A stretch of DNA of 10,146 nt from Acanthaster planci (lineage: Eukaryota > Echinodermata > Asteroidea > Valvatida > Acanthasteridae), in contig NW_019091910.1 of assembly GCF_001949145.1 (NCBI RefSeq), positions 2,021 to 12,166 of the forward strand. Direction: 5' to 3'. Of this stretch, positions 6,741 through 10,146 are shown one piece after another (the first letter of the stretch is position 1; the number at the start of each line of letters is the position of its first letter). The notes beneath the pieces were generated by a model. The model did not search any database and was not told the DNA's origin. It saw only the letters and a list, made by a program, of their open reading frames with translations. A program made the position numbers and the translations under genes.

Positions 6741-7223
6741 CTTCTTTTATAATAATAGAACTAATAGAACTTTTGTTGAAATTCTTATTAAATTCCAGGT
6801 GTTTAGTGGTAATCAACATAGTTGTCAATGGTGGCAAGTAAACGCCGTACTTATAACAAACTTCCGTAAGTAAGTGACCCATGGTCTGACTTTTAATCGG
6901 GTCATCGTTCAGGTCTTTAGCCAGACGTTGAACCCAAGGAGATCGACCGGAGTAGCTATTCCTAGCAAGCGAGAGTAGAGGCTCAAGATCGCGTGGCCGA
7001 GGGTTTTTACGATCTCTTTACCAGATTTAACTTCGTACAAATTGAATAGCTTTTCTTGGTCTTTGGGTAACAGAGCTTCGATTTCTTTGATCGGGTATTC
7101 CTTTCCTAGGTACTTCTTACTTTCACCTGACGCAGCTATCGAGCAGAGTCTGTCTTTGACGTTGGGTTGGTGCTCGGTTGATTCGCTTTTTGAATCGGTT
7201 AGAATGCTTTTGATGTCGTCCAT
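6688..7223 (-). pseudogene. Conserved Polinton protein of unknown function, frameshifted
   Basis: ATG 7223 starts MDDIKSILTDSKSE. The first 104 codons contain KEIEALLPKDQEKLFNLYEV and KEIVKTLGHAILSLYSRLLG, a helical pattern, then a TGA near 6909. A second frame resumes at once with DDPIKSQTMGHLL, CYKYGVYLPPLTTMLITTKH and a Lys/Asn-rich tail ending at 6688. One 1-2 base indel around 6905 explains the break, giving a protein of about 178 residues. A helical core followed by a 'TTMLITTKH' segment is familiar to me from uncharacterised Polinton proteins of similar length. Tail residues ERSEQRSE come from the dispersed motif. The start is supported by the motif at 7224-7235. Confidence 0.5.
6745..6757 (-). 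promoter_or_regulatory. A/T-rich start-adjacent motif (TATTATTATAAAA)
   Basis: It lies four bases before the ATG at 6740 on the - strand and inside the 3' part of the upstream gene. It is a member of the shared start-adjacent motif family. Confidence 0.4.
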
Positions 7224-7235
7224 TTTAATAATATA
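7224..7235 (-). promoter_or_regulatory. A/T-rich start-adjacent motif (TATATTATTAAA)
   Basis: It directly abuts the ATG at 7223 on the - strand. It matches the motif before the starts at 6372 and 8009, which supports this start codon. Confidence 0.5.
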
Positions 7236-7241
7236 CGATTT

Positions 7242-7358
7242 TTAAATTTGTTGACCGTTTACTTTAGGCGTAGGAAGTCGATCGTAAGGTAGGTCAGGTT
7301 GAGCGTGATAGCTAACTGAATAAGTAGTTGAACTAGCACGAACATTGCTATCATTGAA
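7242..7358 (-). pseudogene. Short unassigned fragment (PYDRLPTPKV)
   Basis: A 38-codon leftward stretch bounded by an upstream TAA at 7359-7361, with no ATG. It reads as Ser/Thr-rich then SYHAQPDLPYDRLPTPKV and a stop at 7242. Its composition is protein-like rather than random AT-rich translation, so it may be the end of a small gene whose start, toward 7450, has decayed. The rest of 7359-7453 shows nothing recognisable apart from a GGTAGGTCA-type 9-mer repeated at 7288 and 7443. Confidence 0.3.
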
Positions 7359-7453
7359 TTATACCTAAAATAAAAAACGTTGTAACCAGGCGGACGTCAG
7401 CCTAGCTATAACAAAAGGTAAGTAAATGGTAACTAGTTCATAGGTAGGTCAAG

Positions 7454-8009
7454 TTAGCTGTTATAACTAGTTTTCAGGTCTTTAGACGACGTAACAATTA
7501 GCTTATCAGACTTTTTAGCGTTTGTACACTTAAAACAACAAAGAACGCAATTTGATTTAATGTGGCCAATAGAGTTATCTAATCGTTCAATAGTACAGAG
7601 GTCGTCTCTATATTCGATAAATTGCATAGTAACCTCGCAATCTGGGTAAAACAGTATTTATAATCCTCGATCAAACCACGGCAGAAGTTTGTGTCAATAA
7701 AACGATGGGAATCAAATCGATTGTGCTTTTGTCTTTTTGGTCGATCCAACCTCGAATCGTCAATTCAATTGGGTCAGAACATATTTTGCATTTTCTTCTT
7801 TCTCTAGCATGCTCGCAAGTGCCGTTTCCCCCACAATTTTCACTAGCGTATCTTTGTCTCCCATAGGGGCATTTGTTTAGTTCTTGATATCGTTTTACTT
7901 TAACTAAACAATCGTTACATGTTGAATTGACTTTACACGTTTTACGAGTTTTGGATACGTCAACGAGCCATCGACACTTGGCACAATTCTTTTTATTATT
8001 TTCGGCCAT
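7454..8009 (-). pseudogene. Cysteine-rich HNH-type endonuclease, frameshifted
   Basis: ATG 8009 starts MAENNKKNCAKCRWLVD. The N-terminal half is full of zinc-binding-type spacings: CAKC, CNDC, CPYGRQRY, CGGNGTCEHARERRKCKIC, a 'C-x-H/G...CxxC' repeat also seen in giant-virus proteins. After a frame change near 7715 and another near 7660, the C-terminal part shows CTIERLDNSIGHIKSNC and CCFKCTNAKK, ending at TAA 7454-7456. The 'T-I-[ED]-R-L-[DN]-N-x-x-G-H' block followed by an Asn and CxxC is the hallmark of HNH nucleases, where the His is catalytic and the cysteines bind a structural zinc; I recall this combination in a Polinton/giant-virus family. Likely role: DNA cleavage during replication, recombination or packaging, which is inference. 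About 180 codons overall. Confidence 0.65.
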
Positions 8010-8017
8010 TATCTACA

Positions 8018-8033
8018 CTTTTATTAAATATTA
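8018..8033 (-). promoter_or_regulatory. A/T-rich start-adjacent motif (TAATATTTAATAAAAG)
   Basis: It lies 8 bases before the ATG at 8009 on the - strand and is close to ATATTAATAAAAG before the ATG at 1754. Confidence 0.45.
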
Positions 8034-8079
8034 CTAAAATATTTCTCAATTTTTTCTTACTTAAAAATGCTAAATCAAA

Positions 8080-8328
8080 TTAATTAATCCAATAGCTCAC
8101 CGGTGGCTCCGTATTTAAAATTAGCTTACTTAATTTCACTTCGCGTCGGTAACTTTTAATTTCCTCTCGTTTTTCGTCCGGTACAACATCCAAGTAGCCA
8201 ACATGAATGGTTATAATGGCGCCCACTAAACGCCATCTTACTCAAGGCGCAAGTGCTATTCAACTTAGACCTCTCTCTATATTTAATAAATTGATCGGCC
8301 GCGCAATCGTCAATAATGAATAATGTAT
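8080..8328 (-). pseudogene. C-terminal remnant of the packaging ATPase (FtsK/HerA, A32-like)
   Basis: Leftward sequence opens with NTLFIIDDC (about 8326-8300): four hydrophobic residues and Asp-Asp, a Walker B motif of the FtsK/HerA-type packaging ATPases of Polintons and large DNA viruses. The C-terminal block VVPDEKREEIKSYRREVKLS and LILNTEPPVSYWIN (to the stop at 8080-8082) has the shape of the family's last helix and strand. The Walker A part is absent, and only about 40 codons of poorly matching sequence lie between the Walker B and the C-terminal block, where the family has an arginine-finger and sensor region. The remnant therefore cannot be an active motor. It is joined directly to a different gene at about 8329. 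Confidence 0.5.
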
Positions 8329-8622
8329 TTACCCCATCAAATAGACGTACATCGTCAGAGGCCCTGCGGTATCGCTCGCTCTTTCCATCTTAATCGAGAT
8401 ATCTCCACCGCCGCCTAGACGTCTACCCGACCTGTGAGCGCTGTTATCATCAGAACCTCTGAAATCGAGCCAGAGACCATACTTATCTCTTAAATATTCG
8501 GCTATATCTACCCCGGTTAAGTTTAGGTCCTTGGCCACAGCGCAAGCTGATTCTCTATCCGAATCGCCAAAGTACTTCGTTACCTGACCGGTGCGGACAA
8601 ATCGGTTGTTAGGAACTGGCTA
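8329..8622 (-). pseudogene. C-terminal part of a putative capsid-family protein
   Basis: A leftward frame runs from a TAG near 8620 to a TAA at 8329-8331, without an ATG. It contains VAKDLNLTGVDIAEYLRDKYG (about 8548-8486), LWLDFRGSDDNSAHRSGRRL and a short beta-strand-like end TMYVYLMG. The 'G-x-x-I-A-x-YL-x-x-KYGLWLDFR-x-x-D' block with a following GSGRR and YVYL strand recalls the C-terminal region of a large Polinton protein, perhaps the major capsid protein; I am not certain which. The N-terminal bulk is missing: upstream sequence is already the rightward integrase. The final residues usual for the family are cut where the ATPase remnant begins. Confidence 0.4.
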
Positions 8623-9455
8623 AAAAGCAGGCCATTTGGCAAATATATTTACCAAAACCAAATTACGTACCCAGACCTACAATGTTGCAATCAGAATCGG
8701 TCAAACCTAATTACGTGCATCAAACGGACGTTTTGTATTTAACCTGGGACCGAGTTAAAGAAAAACGTTTAATTACGCTTTGTCCGTGGTAGACGTGGGT
8801 TTCCGGTATAAAGAAGCCGAGCCGTTGACCATTAAACCCGCGGGGCAAGTTAGCGAAGCGAGCAAGAAAATTTACGGACGATCACCTCTGGCCTGGCCCA
8901 AATTCGTAATGGTAGACTTGGGATCTTATTTTAAAGGCGAGTTTAAAAAGTTAATGGCAAAACACGGGTAGAAATTCAAGTGGGTGTGCCGGTTGTGCAC
9001 AGATCGCAGAGGACCGTGGAAAGGTTTAACTGCACTTTAGCCGAGCGTTTATTCGGCCATCAATACGCTCAAGAAATGATAGATGTGGGTGAGCGAAACG
9101 TTGAATGGGTACAACGTTTGCCCCAGGTCGTGAAAGCGTTAAAAGAGGAAGCTATAAAATTAGCGAGCGTAGCGAGCCAAACACTTAGTGCACCTGTAAG
9201 AACGACCCAAAGAGAACGGTCATTAGGTACCTCTATTACCCGGGCGAGCAAGAGTGTGGAACCGTCAGAAGGGCGACAGATCCGGTCTGGTCCGTGGACG
9301 TTTACCAAATTGGAAAGCACACCAGTCAATTTAAACGAGTAAATGGCAAACGGATAAAAACCGGCCCAACTTTGTAGTATCTATTAAACTGCCCAAATAG
9401 GAATTTCGTCAAAGAGCAACTTTTGGTCGTACCCGAAATACCAAATACCGCCTGA
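8620..9455 (+). pseudogene. Polinton integrase (DDE, retroviral-type rve fold), frameshifted
   Basis: Rightward gene. It begins with WLKKQAIWQIYLPKP (about 8619-8663), the conserved N-terminal block of Maverick integrases. The catalytic core shows the first Asp in VHQTDVLYL (8727-8729), VVDVGFRYKEAEPLT, the second Asp in FVMVDLGSYFKGEF (8915-8917), and the Glu in TVERFN (9019-9021), about 35 codons after the second Asp as expected for D,D-35,E. LAERLFGHQYAQEM and WVQRLPQVVKAL are family-typical. The C-terminal SH3/chromo-like part is present in another frame (ATDPVWSVDVYQIGK near 9270-9320) and ends FVKEQLLVVPEIPNTA at TGA 9453-9455. Breaks lie near 8780, 8970, 9225 and 9350-9400. All three acidic residues survive although the gene is broken. 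The dispersed motif at 9162-9177 and a partial copy at 8852 lie in it. Its N-terminal end has no identifiable start. Confidence 0.85.
9162..9177 (+). repeat. Dispersed motif AGCGAGCGTAGCGAGC
   Basis: A full copy between the catalytic core and C-terminal part of the integrase, encoding LASVASQ-type residues not expected in the family. Confidence 0.7.
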
Positions 9456-10146
9456 TTAGCTCATGCCCGTAAACTAACGTATCGATTCCATTCGGCAAAA
9501 TATTGCGCTTTGGGTCCAACGGCGAGAGGCTTAGCTTGTTTTGCGACAGAGTAAATACCCGATGTTTATCTGATTTCAATAGCTGCTGTTTATTAAAATG
9601 GGAAACCCGGTCAAATAGGCAGCTTTAATACATCTCGTGGGTTAACCGTTTCTCGGTTACTACTTTTGTGACCCCTTTCGCCTTCTTTAAATTTGATTGG
9701 TAGTTAAGATCGAATACATTTTGGGTCTGATACAAATGACCTCTGGAATTTTTTGACCACCAAATTCGTCTTTCATTTACGATGACTTTTTTGTCTTTTG
9801 AATCGTTGAGTCGATGATCGAGCGGGTAATTACTAAAGTCAAAAAATGAACGATATTTACTCAGGTAGCCGGTTGAATCGTGCTCGCTTCGGTCAATCTG
9901 AACTAATGAGGAATCAGTTTCCGTGTAAAGTAAATTTACTTTGTCACCAAAATTGGCTTTTAACTCGTTGTAATAAAAATCGTACATCAACGTTTTTGAG
10001 ATATCGAGAATACTTACTCCACAATAGAATTGGCTTATTTAATTTTGTTTTGGTTCGGTACATCTCCACAAACGAAAGCTCACACTCTTTAAATGGTACC
10101 GTCGATTTGGAATTTGGTTTATAAGTTAATTTTCTGTATTTACCCG
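9409..10146 (-). pseudogene. Protein-primed family B DNA polymerase, C-terminal part (runs off the window)
   Basis: Leftward gene entering from the right edge. FVEMYRTKTKLNKPI (about 10064-10020) leads into the LMYDFYYNELKANFGDK block, the palm motif C region LLYTETDSSL (about 9932-9903), NYPLDHRL, NLKKAKGVTKVV (the thumb 'KKAKG') and KSDKHRVF, LSLSPLD and NGIDTLVYGHEL near the C-terminus. This is the Polinton/adintovirus PolB end pattern. A frame change lies between NKPI and the next block (about 10010-10020), and an in-frame TAA at 9625-9627 precedes the last ~70 codons. Motif C has Glu (9919-9921) where the family's first catalytic Asp is expected. The open frame runs on to TGA 9409-9411, overlapping the integrase end by up to 47 bases in tail-to-tail orientation. 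The exonuclease and TPR regions lie outside the window. Confidence 0.85.

Noticed and set aside
9069-9329. Leftward open stretch over the integrase C-terminal half
   Set aside because: It is antisense to clear integrase sequence.
1307-9627. Reassigned stop codons (TAA/TAG read as an amino acid)
   Set aside because: Several in-frame stops are TAA or TAG, but one is TGA, TAA is also used as the natural stop of genes, and the many frame changes are not explained by a different code.

Overview
The window looks like part of a decayed, integrated Maverick/Polinton (adintovirus-type) element in an invertebrate animal genome, preceded by AT-rich flanking DNA. The call rests on two hallmark genes lying tail to tail at the right: a retroviral-type DDE integrase on the + strand (about 8620-9455) and the C-terminal part of a protein-primed family B DNA polymerase on the - strand (about 9409 to the window edge). 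Between them and the left flank is a compact set of structural and accessory genes in two converging blocks. I assign families from remembered sequence patterns; no search was run. The host is not identifiable from the window; a cnidarian-like invertebrate is only a guess from the gene set.

Layout. 1-870: AT-rich DNA with no gene I can see. 871-1160: diverged tandem repeats, two small palindromes and a short unassigned coding-like stretch. Rightward block: a protein with cysteine at every third residue (1193-1731); a zinc-ribbon protein resembling TFIIB/late transcription factors (1754-2181), cut by a 118-bp near-perfect inverted repeat (1963-2286); remnants of a PGYY-type capsid-associated family (2287-2890); a two-helix membrane-active-looking protein whose tail carries PPxY and PTAP late-domain motifs (2890-3475); an MGCxxS (putatively myristoylated) capsid-associated protein (3496-4526) with a possible membrane-anchored tail (4504-4764). 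A hairpin at 4779-4831 separates it from the leftward block: a coiled-coil/transmembrane protein (4835-5763), a small acidic protein (5786-6090), an intact small membrane protein (6118-6372), a single-pass membrane protein (6409-6740), an unassigned conserved protein (6688-7223), a short fragment (7242-7358), a cysteine-rich HNH endonuclease (7454-8009), and a chimera of the C-terminus of a packaging ATPase with the C-terminus of a putative capsid protein (8080-8622).

How it fits together. Integrase, polymerase, packaging ATPase and several virion-type proteins mean the ancestor was a virus-like element able to integrate, copy and package its DNA. The most interesting combination is a predicted acylated protein next to one with two ESCRT-recruiting late-domain motifs, which suggests membrane-associated assembly or exit. 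Almost every gene is broken by frameshifts or in-frame stops, the ATPase core is missing, and the polymerase active-site motif is altered, so this copy is very probably inactive unless many breaks are sequencing errors. A shared A/T-rich motif directly in front of at least five start codons, and a 16-base stop-free motif scattered through the element, are unexplained by the gene annotation.
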